From an uncultured Porphyromonadaceae bacterium (lineage in GTDB: Bacteria; Bacteroidota; Bacteroidia; Bacteroidales; Muribaculaceae), in NCBI GenBank assembly GCA_947178215.1, contig CAMWXJ010000021.1, forward strand, positions 1-40,581: a stretch of DNA of 40,581 nt, written 5' to 3'. This document shows, piece after piece, positions 24,305-32,425 of the stretch. Position numbers and translations under genes: made by a program. The number at the start of each line of letters is the position of its first letter. Within the stretch, counting starts at the first letter, position 1. Under the pieces are notes generated by a model. The model was not told the DNA's origin. It searched no databases and saw nothing but the letters and a program-made list of their open reading frames with translations.

Positions 24305-25494
24305 GTCAGTGGTAGTAAAATGGTGAATGTGGTGCCGCGTCCGGGAGTTGAATCTGCTACGAAAATGCGGCCGCCGTGATATTGCTCCACTATCCGCTTG
24401 GCGAGAGTGAGGCCAAGCCCCCAGCCGCGGCTCTTGGTGGTGTAGCCGGGGCGGAAGATTGCGGAGAAGTCGCGACGTGTAAGGCCTTTGCCGGTGTCGG
24501 TAACGTTAATGCGCGCCATATCCGTCCGATGTTTGGCAGGCGCCACGCGTGAGGTGGTGATTGTGATTGAGCCGGCGCCGTCCATGGCGTCGACGGCGTT
24601 CTTGATGAGATTTTCCATAACCCATTCAATCAGCGGCTCGGAAACGGAAGCAGTAAGCGGCTCGGTCGATTCGTTGACGCTAAGTTTTACGCGAGATGAG
24701 ACACGCGTAGACATATAGGCGGTGATTCGGCTCACTGTGTTGTTGATGTCGGTAGGTTCAAGCGCCGGCTTTGAGCCTATTTTGGAGAAGCGCGAGGCTA
24801 TGGAGGCCAGTCGCTTGACATCCTTGTCCATTTCGACGGAGACTTCCTTGTCGACCCCGTAGGATGGCAGCATCTCAACCCAAGCCATGAGCGATGAAAT
24901 GGGGGTGCCGAGCTGATGTGCGGTCTCTTTCGACAGGCCGACCCACACTTTGTTCTGCTCTGCGCGCTTGGCTGATGATACCGCGATGTAAACCACTACT
25001 ACAAAAAGTATCATCACGCCAAGCTGTATGTAAGGAAATACCGACAGCAGTCTGAGTGTGCGGCTCTCTTCGTAATAGAGATGCTGCACAAGGCCCGGCG
25101 CTATATTTATTGCTATTTCACGCCCCGATGACCGCAATGACTGCAACTTGTCGATAAGAAAAGCCCTGTTGGCGTCGGAGATATACAGCGGCTGCGATGA
25201 GTCCACCGGCTCGGGTAGCATGAAGTTGCGGTGGTCCACGATATTTCCGTCGGCATCGGTGAGAAGCACCGGAATAGTAGTGTTGGCCTGAATGATAGCA
25301 AGTGGCAACTCTATATCGGCACCGGGGGGCGACGATACGATTTCGCGCGTAGCGTCGGCCCATAGCTGCATGCGGGCGCGCTCCTGTGCCGCGAGGTCGG
25401 TCACAATATGGTTGGAGACAAACAGAAACACGCCGACCACAGCGATAGCTATGATAAGAAACGCTACTTTGCTGTATCGCCTGTATCGGTCCAT
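24301..25494 (-). CDS. Membrane sensor histidine kinase without adjacent response regulator
   Basis: A 397-residue sensor kinase. TM1 at about 10-28, a periplasmic sensing region of about 125 residues, TM2 at 154-173, then a short linker without a clear HAMP domain. The H-box is SKETAHQLGTPISSL with the phospho-accepting His at 193. The ATPase domain has the N-box NLIKNAVDAMDG, G1 VTDTGKGL and G2 GWGLGLTLAKRIVEQYHGG. No response regulator gene flanks it; the neighbours are a PHP phosphoesterase (47-base gap upstream) and a HAD phosphatase (4-base overlap). The partner may be encoded elsewhere. Confidence 0.9.
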   Translation of the reverse strand: MDRYRRYSKVAFLIIAIAVVGVFLFVSNHIVTDLAAQERARMQLWADATREIVSSPPGADIELPLAIIQANTTIPVLLTDADGNIVDHRNFMLPEPVDSSQPLYISDANRAFLIDKLQSLRSSGREIAINIAPGLVQHLYYEESRTLRLLSVFPYIQLGVMILFVVVVYIAVSSAKRAEQNKVWVGLSKETAHQLGTPISSLMAWVEMLPSYGVDKEVSVEMDKDVKRLASIASRFSKIGSKPALEPTDINNTVSRITAYMSTRVSSRVKLSVNESTEPLTASVSEPLIEWVMENLIKNAVDAMDGAGSITITTSRVAPAKHRTDMARINVTDTGKGLTRRDFSAIFRPGYTTKSRGWGLGLTLAKRIVEQYHGGRIFVADSTPGRGTTFTILLPLT

Positions 25495-25541
25495 AGTGTG
25501 ATTTCGGTTGGTTGAGCGACGGTGGATTTAGAGCTGCCGGG

Positions 25542-26264
25542 TCAGGGGAGCGTTACGCCGGTAAAGGAGGTGAACAGTTCGGGATGATAATTCACAATCA
25601 ACTCTTCGGGGAAATCGGCTTCGCGGATAACGGGCGCGAGGTGAGTATAGTCGGCTATCGAAAAGGATATATGGGCATCGCTTCCGAGAATGACAGGCAC
25701 TTCTTTGTTGCGGCACAGGGTGAGCAGCCTTAGGGTGTTGGGGCCGGCAACTGTCTTGTGACGTGCCGGGTTGAGAGAGCTGTTGTTGGCTTCGAGCAGC
25801 GTGGAGGTGTCGCGCGCCTCGTCGACAAGCGCCTCTATATCTACCTCGCCCGTGCCGTCGACGGGATGGGATATGATGTTGACTTTCGGGTTATGCATGG
25901 CGCCCAGTATTGCCGACGTATTCTGCGCGACGGTGCCGGCCCGGTAACACAGCGAGTGGAGGCCGGCAATGACAATGTCCATGTGTCGGATGTAGTCATC
26001 ATCAAGGTCGAGAGTGCCGTCATAGTCGAGTATGTTGAGTTCGGCACCGAGGATAAGCTTTATGCCGTTTATTTCGCGTGGCACCACATGCAGGTTTCTA
26101 AAATATATGGGATGGCATGAGCCGGGGAGTGCAGGACCGTGTTCGGTGATGCCGAGCCATTCGAGCCCTTTGTCTGCGGCTGCGGCGGCCATCTCCTGTA
26201 ATGTCGAGAATGCGTGGCCCGACACCACGGTGTGAGTGTGTAAATCGAGCTTGGGCGTTGTCAT
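25542..26264 (-). CDS. PHP-domain phosphoesterase, YcdX-like
   Basis: A 240-residue metal-dependent phosphoesterase. The PHP metal-binding motifs are visible: LDLHTHTVVSGHAFS at the N-terminus, GITEHGP, ILGAELNI, VIAGLHS, NIISHPVDG and LGSDAHISFSIADY. This order matches the YcdX/YcsE branch of PHP hydrolases (trinuclear zinc enzymes). ATG 26264 is used because the longer frame overlaps tRNA-Glu and its terminator. The start codon is only 17 bases after that terminator, leaving no room for a normal promoter, so transcription probably depends on read-through from tRNA-Glu. Confidence 0.88.
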   Translation of the reverse strand: MTTPKLDLHTHTVVSGHAFSTLQEMAAAAADKGLEWLGITEHGPALPGSCHPIYFRNLHVVPREINGIKLILGAELNILDYDGTLDLDDDYIRHMDIVIAGLHSLCYRAGTVAQNTSAILGAMHNPKVNIISHPVDGTGEVDIEALVDEARDTSTLLEANNSSLNPARHKTVAGPNTLRLLTLCRNKEVPVILGSDAHISFSIADYTHLAPVIREADFPEELIVNYHPELFTSFTGVTLP

Positions 26265-26281
26265 GATAGCTGGATTAAAAT

Positions 26282-26312
26282 AAAAAAAAGGAGCTACAAG
26301 GTTGTAGCTCCT
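26282..26312 (-). terminator. Intrinsic terminator of tRNA-Glu
   Basis: Inverted repeat AGGAGCTACAA (26289-26299) and TTGTAGCTCCT (26302-26312), directly followed on the reverse strand by eight T residues. It lies three bases after the mature tRNA end and directly before the PHP operon. Confidence 0.88.
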
Positions 26313-26315
26313 GAG

Positions 26316-26388
26316 TAGCGAATTCGGGATTCGAACCCGAGTCTCCACCTTGAGAGGGTGGCGTGCTAGACCCCTACACTAAATCGCC
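26316..26388 (-). tRNA. tRNA-Glu (anticodon CUC)
   Basis: The reverse complement shows acceptor strands GGCGATT and ATTCGCT (one T-T mismatch and a G-T closing pair), anticodon stem CCACC/GGTGG with loop CTCTCAA (anticodon CTC, codon GAG), and T-arm TCGGGTTCGAATCCCGA. CCA is not encoded. It has a strong promoter and terminator. The slightly irregular acceptor stem is not enough to call it a pseudogene. Confidence 0.92.
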
Positions 26389-26438
26389 GTTTCTGTCTCA
26401 GATTTTATCAGGACCGCTGTCCTTTTCTTTTGACGTTG

Positions 26439-26471
26439 CAAAGGTAGTCATTTTTTCATATACGCTCCAAA
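26439..26471 (-). promoter_or_regulatory. Promoter of tRNA-Glu
   Basis: Reverse-strand -33 TTTG (26468-26471), 21-base spacer, -7 TACCTTTG (26439-26446). The leader of about 44 bases contains a short hairpin AGGAC/GTCCT (26410-26423). Confidence 0.75.
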
Positions 26472-26544
26472 TATTTTCGAGAAAAAATTCGTCGAGGAGC
26501 GATTTTTTTTGGTTTTTGGCCCTGAACGGGTATAAAACCCGGTG

Positions 26545-27993
26545 TCAGTTGGCCAAAATTGCTGCTTCTATCTTGTCGAGGTCGTCGCGCAGCGTTTTCT
26601 CTATCGACAGGCGCTGCTCTATGTTGGTACAGCCGTGGAGTACGGTGGCGTGGGTGCGGTCGAGGCGGTGGCCTATCGCCATGAGCGACATGCCGGCGTG
26701 CTTCTTCGCCATATACATTACTATCTGGCGTGCGTCGCTTATTTCGCGCTTGCGTGTCTTGGCGAATATCTGTTCGGGCGTGATACCGTAGTGTGCACTC
26801 ACAGCCTGGGTCACCATCTCGAAGTTGATGACCTTACGGCGAACCTTGACACTGTTGCCGAGGACACGTCGGGCAAGGTCGAGGTCAACCTCGTGGTTGA
26901 GGACGGTGGCGTGGGCAAGCAGGCTCACTACAATGCCTTCGAGCTCGCGCACGGTGTCGGTGACATTCGACGCGATAAAGCGGAGTACTTCGTCGGGAAT
27001 CGTAAGGCCGTTTTGAGCGGCAAGCTGATTGAGCACGGCCATGCGAAGCTCATAGTCGGGCTTGTCGAGTTGGGCGGTCATACCCCACTTGAAGCGCGAC
27101 AGCAGGCGTTCTTCCATTCCCTCCATCTGTGACGGACAGCAGTCGCTCGACAGTATGAGCTGTTTCTGGTTCTGGTGCAGGTGGTTGAATATATGGAAGA
27201 ATGTATTCTGGGTGCCTTTTTTGCCTATGAGGTCCTGAATGTCGTCGATTATCAGTACATCGATGCTCTGATAAAAGGCGATAAATTCGTTGATGAGGCT
27301 TTCAGGCTTGTGGGTTACCGGGTTCTTGTGGTTGACAGCCGAGGTGTACTGGCTCTCAAAGAGGCGTGCGGTGACATAGAGAACGCGTGTTTCGGGGCGC
27401 TTCTCTTTGATGCGTATGCCTATGGCCTGGATGAGGTGGGTCTTGCCCACACCCGGAGGGCCGAAAACAAACAGCGGGTTAAACGTCTTGCATCTCGGGT
27501 CCATGGCTATCGCTTCGCCTATCGAGCGGGCAACCTGGTTGCTCGAACTGCCACAGTAGTTCTCGAAGGTATAGCGAGGGTTGAGCTGCGGGTCGATGTC
27601 GGCCTGCGGCATGGTCTGGAAGGGGTTGGAGGTCGCGCCTGGACGCGGCGCAACAGCCGGCGACGGGTGACTGTCGGCCATGCGGACGGCAGTAGACGGA
27701 TCGTTGGCAATCTGGTAGAACTCGTAACTGAGCTTGATGCCCGCGCCATAGATTTTCACGAGCGTGCGCCCGATAAGATTGGCGTAGTTGGCTTCGAGCT
27801 GCTCCATAAAGAAAGGAGAGGGGATGCGTAATATCAGCTCTGAATCGGTGCAACTAACGCAAGTTATCGGCTCAAACCAGGCCTTGAACTGCTCGGGCGA
27901 CAGATTGTCGCGGAAAATATCAAGGCATCTGTCCCAGAGCGCGAGGCGTTCCGGTGATGACGTGGTTATTATAGAGGAGGATTGCGGGTTCAT
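26545..27993 (-). CDS. dnaA: Chromosomal replication initiator protein DnaA
   Basis: A 482-residue AAA+ initiator that melts oriC and loads the helicase. Domain I covers residues about 18-95. A Pro/Ala/Gln-rich linker follows. Domain III begins near YTFENYCGSSSNQVA with Walker A GPPGVGKT (178-185) and Walker B VLIIDDIQ. The C-terminal DNA-binding domain IV has EISDARQIVMYMAKKH and DRTHATVLHG, where the usual signature is GRDHTTVLHA. ATG 27993 (MNPQSSS) is chosen because 28020 lies beside the -7 element. It is monocistronic. No cluster of DnaA boxes was found by eye around it, so the origin need not be here. Confidence 0.95.
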   Translation of the reverse strand: MNPQSSSIITTSSPERLALWDRCLDIFRDNLSPEQFKAWFEPITCVSCTDSELILRIPSPFFMEQLEANYANLIGRTLVKIYGAGIKLSYEFYQIANDPSTAVRMADSHPSPAVAPRPGATSNPFQTMPQADIDPQLNPRYTFENYCGSSSNQVARSIGEAIAMDPRCKTFNPLFVFGPPGVGKTHLIQAIGIRIKEKRPETRVLYVTARLFESQYTSAVNHKNPVTHKPESLINEFIAFYQSIDVLIIDDIQDLIGKKGTQNTFFHIFNHLHQNQKQLILSSDCCPSQMEGMEERLLSRFKWGMTAQLDKPDYELRMAVLNQLAAQNGLTIPDEVLRFIASNVTDTVRELEGIVVSLLAHATVLNHEVDLDLARRVLGNSVKVRRKVINFEMVTQAVSAHYGITPEQIFAKTRKREISDARQIVMYMAKKHAGMSLMAIGHRLDRTHATVLHGCTNIEQRLSIEKTLRDDLDKIEAAILAN

Positions 27994-28017
27994 GATAGTT
28001 GTGGTCGAAATGCGATG

Positions 28018-28048
28018 CAAAATTGATGATAATTTTTTGAAAAAACAA
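28018..28048 (-). promoter_or_regulatory. Probable dnaA promoter
   Basis: Reverse-strand TTG (28046-28048), 20-base spacer, CAATTTTG (28018-28025), one mismatch from TAnnTTTG. The predicted start near 28011 gives an 18-base leader. The -33 element abuts the terminator-like hairpin just upstream. Confidence 0.5.
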
Positions 28049-28077
28049 GCCCCGAAATATTTGCTTTTTTCAGGGCT
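28040..28077 (-). terminator. Terminator-like hairpin just upstream of dnaA
   Basis: Arms AGCCCCGAAA (28048-28057) and TTTCAGGGCT (28068-28077). In the reverse-strand RNA the one imperfect position becomes a G-U pair, so the stem is complete only in that direction. It is followed there by TTGTTTTTTC. It would stop transcripts coming from the ddl side before dnaA. Confidence 0.65.
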
Positions 28078-28197
28078 ATTACAACTATGCTGAATCTCAG
28101 AGTCTTATGAGGCTGTCTGTATTTTGACGAGGAGCGTCGGAAATTGTAATGTGCAACACCTTGGAATGCAGCGTCTTGCTGAGGGGTGAAAATTGAA
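28078..28197. other. Intergenic stretch with no recognised gene
   Basis: About 120 bases between two reverse-strand terminator-like hairpins, in the 330-base gap between dnaA and ddl. No ORF of note, no clear TAnnTTTG promoter in either direction and no DnaA-box cluster were seen. It might be ddl-operon 3' trailer or hold a small RNA. Confidence 0.4.
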
Positions 28198-28231
28198 GAG
28201 CCTCTTGCGCCCGGTCGGGATGCAAGAGGCT
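28190..28231 (-). terminator. Probable terminator of the ddl operon
   Basis: Strong two-part hairpin: AGCCTCTTGC (28199-28208) with GCAAGAGGCT (28222-28231), and an inner CCCG/CGGG pair in the loop. It lies about 90 bases after the ddl stop on the reverse strand, followed by TTCAATTTTC, a weak U-tract. Confidence 0.6.
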
Positions 28232-28323
28232 AGATATAGCTCTGAGGCGGTTGATGAGCCGATTACACTCTCAAAAAGCCGATTTTTATTATTTTAAAAA
28301 CTTTAAGATTGGGGAACGGCGTG

Positions 28324-29535
28324 TCAGCGAGGAGACTTTGCGCCATTTACTCCGCCCTTTACTCCGCCGCCCATGGCGAAGATGTTCTGGTCGTAGCTCA
28401 CAGTCTTGCGTTCTTGTTCGCGTTTGCGTTTCAAGGCAAGCTTCACAAGGCGGTCCATGAGCTTGTCAAACGGTATGCCTGCCGCCTCCCACAGATAGAA
28501 TGACAGCGAGCCGGGGATAGTGTTGATTTCGTTGACGTAGATGTTGCCGTTGTCGGCGTCTATCATTACGTCGACGCGACTTACGCCGTGGCACGACAAT
28601 ACGCGGAATGTCTCGCCGGCAAGATGACGTATGCGGTCGCTTACCACGGCGGGCAGGTCGGCTGGTATACGCTTGGCCGACGATGCCATGCCCTGGCGAT
28701 TGCTTCCCTTGGTGCATCCCTTAGTGCCTCCGCAGCCGTATTTTTCGTTGTAAGTAAGGAAGTCGCCGCTGTGAAGAGGCTCTTCACACACTGATGTTTC
28801 GTACTCGTCGCAGTCGCCGAGAACCGAGCAGTTGATTTCACGCAGATTGTGTATCATGTGCTCCACTATTATGCGCGACGAGTAGCGCTCGGCATCGTCT
28901 ATGCGTTCTACAAGCTCCTCGCGGTTGGCAGCCTTGCCTATTCCCACCGATGAGCCGAGGTTGGCCGGCTTGACGATGACGGGGTAGCCCAGACGGCTCT
29001 CCACCTCGTCGATGATGCTGTCGCGCTTGCTATACCACTGCTTGTCGGTAAACCACACATAGTCCACCACCGGTATGCCGCACGCCGCCATAATCATCTT
29101 CATGGTGATTTTGTCCATGCCATTGGCGCTCGCCAAGGTATTGCATCCTGCGTAAGGTATGCCGATAGATTCAAGCACGCCCTCGAAGATGCCGTCTTCT
29201 CCGTTGGAGCCGTGGAGTACCGGTATCACAACGTCGAGCTTCGTCACTATGGGATTGCCGAACACCGAACGTTTGCGGCGGTAGAGGTTGTAGTCGCCGT
29301 AGGCAGGCTCCATATACACCTCCTCCACTTTTTTGAGCAGCGCAGGGATGTCGCGGTAGTTTTTGAGGTCGAGCAGCGCTTCGCCGGTGTACCAGTGTCC
29401 CTGCTTGCTTATATATATAGGTGTGACGTCGTAGGTGTCGCGGTCGATTGCCGCCATAGCCTGCGATGCCGAGATGACCGAAATCTCGTGTTCGGTGGAG
29501 CGCCCGCCGAAAAACACGCCGATATTTGTCTTCAT
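28324..29535 (-). CDS. D-alanine--D-alanine ligase family protein with Gly-rich insertion
   Basis: A 403-residue ATP-grasp ligase of the Ddl family, joining two D-alanines for peptidoglycan stem peptides. Family motifs: FFGGRSTEHEISVISA at the N-terminus, PVLHGSNGEDG, VKPANLGSSVGIGKA and the C-terminal YVNEINTIPGSLSFYLW. The substrate-specificity motif reads EKY (264-266), the form seen in D-Ala-D-Ala rather than D-Ala-D-lactate ligases. Directly after it lies a Gly/Lys/Cys-containing insertion (267-289) absent from standard Ddl proteins of about 310-360 residues, and there is a C-terminal extension. It ends the operon alpha/beta hydrolase - MurF-like - Ddl. A canonical ddl may exist in the division cluster elsewhere, so the symbol is left open. 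Confidence 0.87.
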   Translation of the reverse strand: MKTNIGVFFGGRSTEHEISVISASQAMAAIDRDTYDVTPIYISKQGHWYTGEALLDLKNYRDIPALLKKVEEVYMEPAYGDYNLYRRKRSVFGNPIVTKLDVVIPVLHGSNGEDGIFEGVLESIGIPYAGCNTLASANGMDKITMKMIMAACGIPVVDYVWFTDKQWYSKRDSIIDEVESRLGYPVIVKPANLGSSVGIGKAANREELVERIDDAERYSSRIIVEHMIHNLREINCSVLGDCDEYETSVCEEPLHSGDFLTYNEKYGCGGTKGCTKGSNRQGMASSAKRIPADLPAVVSDRIRHLAGETFRVLSCHGVSRVDVMIDADNGNIYVNEINTIPGSLSFYLWEAAGIPFDKLMDRLVKLALKRKREQERKTVSYDQNIFAMGGGVKGGVNGAKSPR

Positions 29536-29558
29536 ATCTGTTTGGTTAATGAGTTTGC

Positions 29559-31157
29559 TTATTTGAATGTATCGGGCAGGTCGTTTTCGTATAGCACGGT
29601 ATCGCCCTGACGTGCTATTGCGGTGAGCAGCTCCTGCGCCTCACTAAACGATTCAACGGCGTGGACGGCCGATTCGTTCAGTCCGCCTTCGGTAATACCC
29701 GACAGTATTGCATCGCGGTTGTAATGTCCGACCACGATAGCTACGTCGACCGACGAGGCTATCTTTTTGCCGAAGTCCCTGTTGAGTTCCTCCTGACGGT
29801 CGCCGAGCTCAATCATGCCGGGAGTGATGACTATGCGCTTTCCGCCGGTCATGGAGGCGAGCACGTCAAGAGCCATGGCAGAGCCGGTTGGGTTGGAGTT
29901 GAAAGCGTCGTCGATGATGGTGATGCCGCCGGGAGTGCGCTTGAGGTTCAGGCGGTGTTCCACCTGCTCGATATGCTCCACGGCAATGCGTATCTTCTCG
30001 TCGGGCACGCCGAGATGACGGGCCACGATTACGGCAGCCATGAGGTTGGAGATGTTGCACTCGCCCACGAGGCGTGTGCGCAACCTCATCACCCAGTCGG
30101 GGCCGGCTATGGTGAAAGTGGTGCCAAAAGCGTCGTAAGTTATGTCGCGGGCAGTTACCTGGGCGCCATTAATGTCGCGCACGGCATAGCGTACGACAGG
30201 TACATTGGTGACCTTGCGGGCCGCTGCGGGGGCGAAGTCGTCGTTGATTACGCCGAGACCGTCGGCCGGCAGAGCATCGATGAGCTCGAATTTGGTGCGG
30301 CACACATTGTCTATTGTCTTGAACGATTCGAGATGTTGCGGACCAACGGCAGTGACAATGCCAATTGTGGGGTTGACTATGTCGCATATCTCCTTGATGT
30401 CGCCTAAGTTTTTTGCGCCCATTTCCACGATGAACACCTCATTGTAGGGTTTGAGATGTTCGCGCACGGTGCGCACCACGCCGAGCGGCGTATTGAAGCT
30501 GCCGGGTGTCATGAGAGTGTCGTACTTTTCCGAGAGTATGCGTTGGAGGTAATGCTTTGTAGAGGTCTTGCCGTAGCTTCCTGTCACGCCTATTATAGTC
30601 AGGCCCGGCATGGAGCGGAGTATGCGCTTTGCGTCGTCAATAAAGCCTTGATTGATGTGCTTCTCGACCGGACCGAGGATAAAGAGCGCCGAGAGCGTGA
30701 CGAGGTGCGAGGCGCAGTAGAGCCCTTGGAGCGCGATGGTGATGGCAAAGAGGGTGGTGAGCAGGTCCCGGTGTCCGAATATTGCCGCTGCGGCCGCGGC
30801 CACTATGAGGCTTATTAGACACATCACGGTCATAAGCCTTTTCACGCGGGGTGTCCACACCAGCGGTTTCTTGTATTTGGCTTTGGCGAGCATCATTGTG
30901 TTGCACACACAGAAGATGAGTACCATAGCCATGGCCCAGTCCGTAGTGGCCCATGTGACCATTGTCACGAGAAACACGGCCATGCCGAGAAGCCGTGTCA
31001 CTGATGTGGTGTCGCCGCTCTGTCGCAGCCAGCTGCGATAGCGCTCGCTGCGATATGAGTTCTGTTGCAGCATCATGAGGTCGCGGGCATATTCCATGCC
31101 TACGTTGGCTGCGGCTATTACCGCGCAGGCGCAGAAAGCTATGATGAGTAGTGTCAT
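29559..31157 (-). CDS. Membrane-anchored MurF-like Mur ligase
   Basis: A 532-residue protein. Residues 1 to about 170 hold four or five TM segments (1-19, 56-75, 77-91, 108-127, 133-165). The rest is a Mur ligase: P-loop VTGSYGKTSTK (Walker A at 192-199), MTPGSFNTPLGVV, VEMGAKNLGDIKEIC, TAVGPQHLESFKTI, IIDDAFNSNPTGSAMALD and GMIELGDRQEELNR. These match MurF, which adds D-Ala-D-Ala to UDP-MurNAc-tripeptide. Standard MurF is a soluble enzyme of about 450 residues with an N-terminal UMP-binding domain; here that domain is replaced by the membrane region. It could act on lipid-linked or otherwise modified precursors, an inference. It is 23 bases from ddl and 26 from the hydrolase, so they probably form one operon. 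Confidence 0.85.
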   Translation of the reverse strand: MTLLIIAFCACAVIAAANVGMEYARDLMMLQQNSYRSERYRSWLRQSGDTTSVTRLLGMAVFLVTMVTWATTDWAMAMVLIFCVCNTMMLAKAKYKKPLVWTPRVKRLMTVMCLISLIVAAAAAAIFGHRDLLTTLFAITIALQGLYCASHLVTLSALFILGPVEKHINQGFIDDAKRILRSMPGLTIIGVTGSYGKTSTKHYLQRILSEKYDTLMTPGSFNTPLGVVRTVREHLKPYNEVFIVEMGAKNLGDIKEICDIVNPTIGIVTAVGPQHLESFKTIDNVCRTKFELIDALPADGLGVINDDFAPAAARKVTNVPVVRYAVRDINGAQVTARDITYDAFGTTFTIAGPDWVMRLRTRLVGECNISNLMAAVIVARHLGVPDEKIRIAVEHIEQVEHRLNLKRTPGGITIIDDAFNSNPTGSAMALDVLASMTGGKRIVITPGMIELGDRQEELNRDFGKKIASSVDVAIVVGHYNRDAILSGITEGGLNESAVHAVESFSEAQELLTAIARQGDTVLYENDLPDTFK

Positions 31158-31183
31158 GTGGATGATGATATGTTGTCGGCGGT

Positions 31184-31954
31184 TTATTTCGATGACAGGA
31201 ACGACGCAAGCACAGCAGCAAAGCGCGCCGGCTCGTCGAGAAAGCTGAAATGGCCAGCTCCGGGGAACACCACGAGGCCGGTGTCGGGGATTAGCTTGTC
31301 CATGATGCGGGCATCGCGCAGGGGAGTGGCTGTGTCGAGTTCACCCCACATAAGCAGGGTAGGGGCCTCGATTGATGGCATGAGGTGGCGCAAGTCGTCG
31401 TTGATGCTTACGCTCATGGTGGAGCGCATGACGGGGGATGCGGCGCGATAGTCGGCGCTTCCGCGGCGCGCGCGCTCCTCGTTGATGCGTAGCTCGGCTT
31501 TTTCTCGGCCGAGAGTGAGTCTAAGCCACTGCTTGTAGGCTTTGAACGAATATACTTTGAGGTAATATTTCAGCGAGCGCCGTGGTTTGATGCCAGCGGC
31601 GTCGATGAGTATCAGCTTGTCGACCTCGGCAGGATGACGTGACGCGTAGACTATGGCCACGCGGCCGCCATAGGAGTGTCCGGCGAGCGACGGTTTGCTG
31701 ATGCCGACTGCCTTGACAAACTTTTCGAGCATGTCGGCATAGTCGGCCGGGCGCCATGGCACGGGCGGCTCTGTCGACTGTCCGAAGCCGGGCAGGTCGA
31801 GCGAGTAGACGGTGTGGGTCTGTGACGCGACGGCCGCAATTGACGCGACTGTGGTGTGGTCGCAACCCCAGCCGTGCATGAGGATGAGGGGGGCGCCGTT
31901 GCCCGTAGCCTCGTAGGCCACGTTCATGCCGTCAATTATGATGCTTTTGAGCAT
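31184..31954 (-). CDS. Alpha/beta hydrolase
   Basis: A 256-residue serine hydrolase. The oxyanion HG motif is in LILMHGWGCDH, the nucleophile elbow is AGHSYGG (Ser), the catalytic Asp is probably in WGELDTATP and the His in FPGAGHFSFLDEP. There is no signal peptide, so it is cytoplasmic. The cap region (about 125-190) is basic and helical. It is first of the operon with the MurF-like and Ddl proteins, suggesting it acts on a cell-wall precursor or related ester or amide; this is an inference from position only. Confidence 0.85.
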   Translation of the reverse strand: MLKSIIIDGMNVAYEATGNGAPLILMHGWGCDHTTVASIAAVASQTHTVYSLDLPGFGQSTEPPVPWRPADYADMLEKFVKAVGISKPSLAGHSYGGRVAIVYASRHPAEVDKLILIDAAGIKPRRSLKYYLKVYSFKAYKQWLRLTLGREKAELRINEERARRGSADYRAASPVMRSTMSVSINDDLRHLMPSIEAPTLLMWGELDTATPLRDARIMDKLIPDTGLVVFPGAGHFSFLDEPARFAAVLASFLSSK

Positions 31955-31984
31955 GATGAGAATAGGGGAGTGTGTGATTTGGCC

Positions 31985-32036
31985 GAAACGCCTTTACCCG
32001 CCGCCATAATGTCGTAAAGACACCGTTGGCGGCGGG
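31985..32036 (-). terminator. Hairpin after trxA
   Basis: Perfect 10-bp arms CCCGCCGCCA (31997-32006) and TGGCGGCGGG (32027-32036), loop of 20 with an inner GTC/GAC pair. The reverse-strand tail TAAAGGCGTTTCG is only mildly T-rich, so termination strength is uncertain. Confidence 0.5.
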
Positions 32037-32057
32037 ATGTATGCGGTGGCAGCCGTG

Positions 32058-32387
32058 TCAGAGAGCGAGAAGTTTCTCTACGTGTTCGCGCAGTGTTTCG
32101 ATGCTCTGAGAGCCGGCGAGGCGGAGTTCGCGCACCTGCTTGCCGTTCTTGAAGAAAAGGAACGCGGGGATCGACATTACGCGACATTCTGTGGCAAGGT
32201 CGGTGTTTTCGTCGACGTTATACTTGCCGATAGTGATGTCGGCGCCGGCATACTCTTCGGCCAGCTGGGTGTAGACGGGCACCATGCCCATGCAGGGGCC
32301 GCACCATGTGGCCCAGAAATCGATTACGACAGGCTTACCCGATTGGATGGCTTCCTGTGCGGTGGCGTCGGTTAATTCGATTGCCAT
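32058..32387 (-). CDS. trxA: Thioredoxin
   Basis: A 109-residue cytoplasmic thioredoxin without signal peptide. The redox motif is FWATWCGPC, and the cis-proline loop MSIPAFLFFKNGK and the end LREHVEKLLAL are standard. It reduces protein disulfides, including those of ribonucleotide reductase. It follows dnaE by 38 bases on the same strand, and no promoter is seen between them; the dnaE-trxA pair is a known Bacteroidota arrangement. Confidence 0.95.
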   Translation of the reverse strand: MAIELTDATAQEAIQSGKPVVIDFWATWCGPCMGMVPVYTQLAEEYAGADITIGKYNVDENTDLATECRVMSIPAFLFFKNGKQVRELRLAGSQSIETLREHVEKLLAL

Positions 32388-32425
32388 AGTAGGTAGATTG
32401 TTTATGTTATATTAAGAATGAGGGG

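Noticed and set aside
26265-26348. Longer N-terminus for the PHP phosphoesterase
   Set aside because: It would run through the tRNA-Glu terminator and into the tRNA itself.
26542-27132. 196-codon forward open frame
   Set aside because: It is antisense to the dnaA C-terminal region, which is unambiguous.
29661-30407. 248-codon forward open frame
   Set aside because: It is antisense to the MurF-like ligase, which has clear P-loop and Mur motifs; the frame is a by-product of GC-biased codon use.
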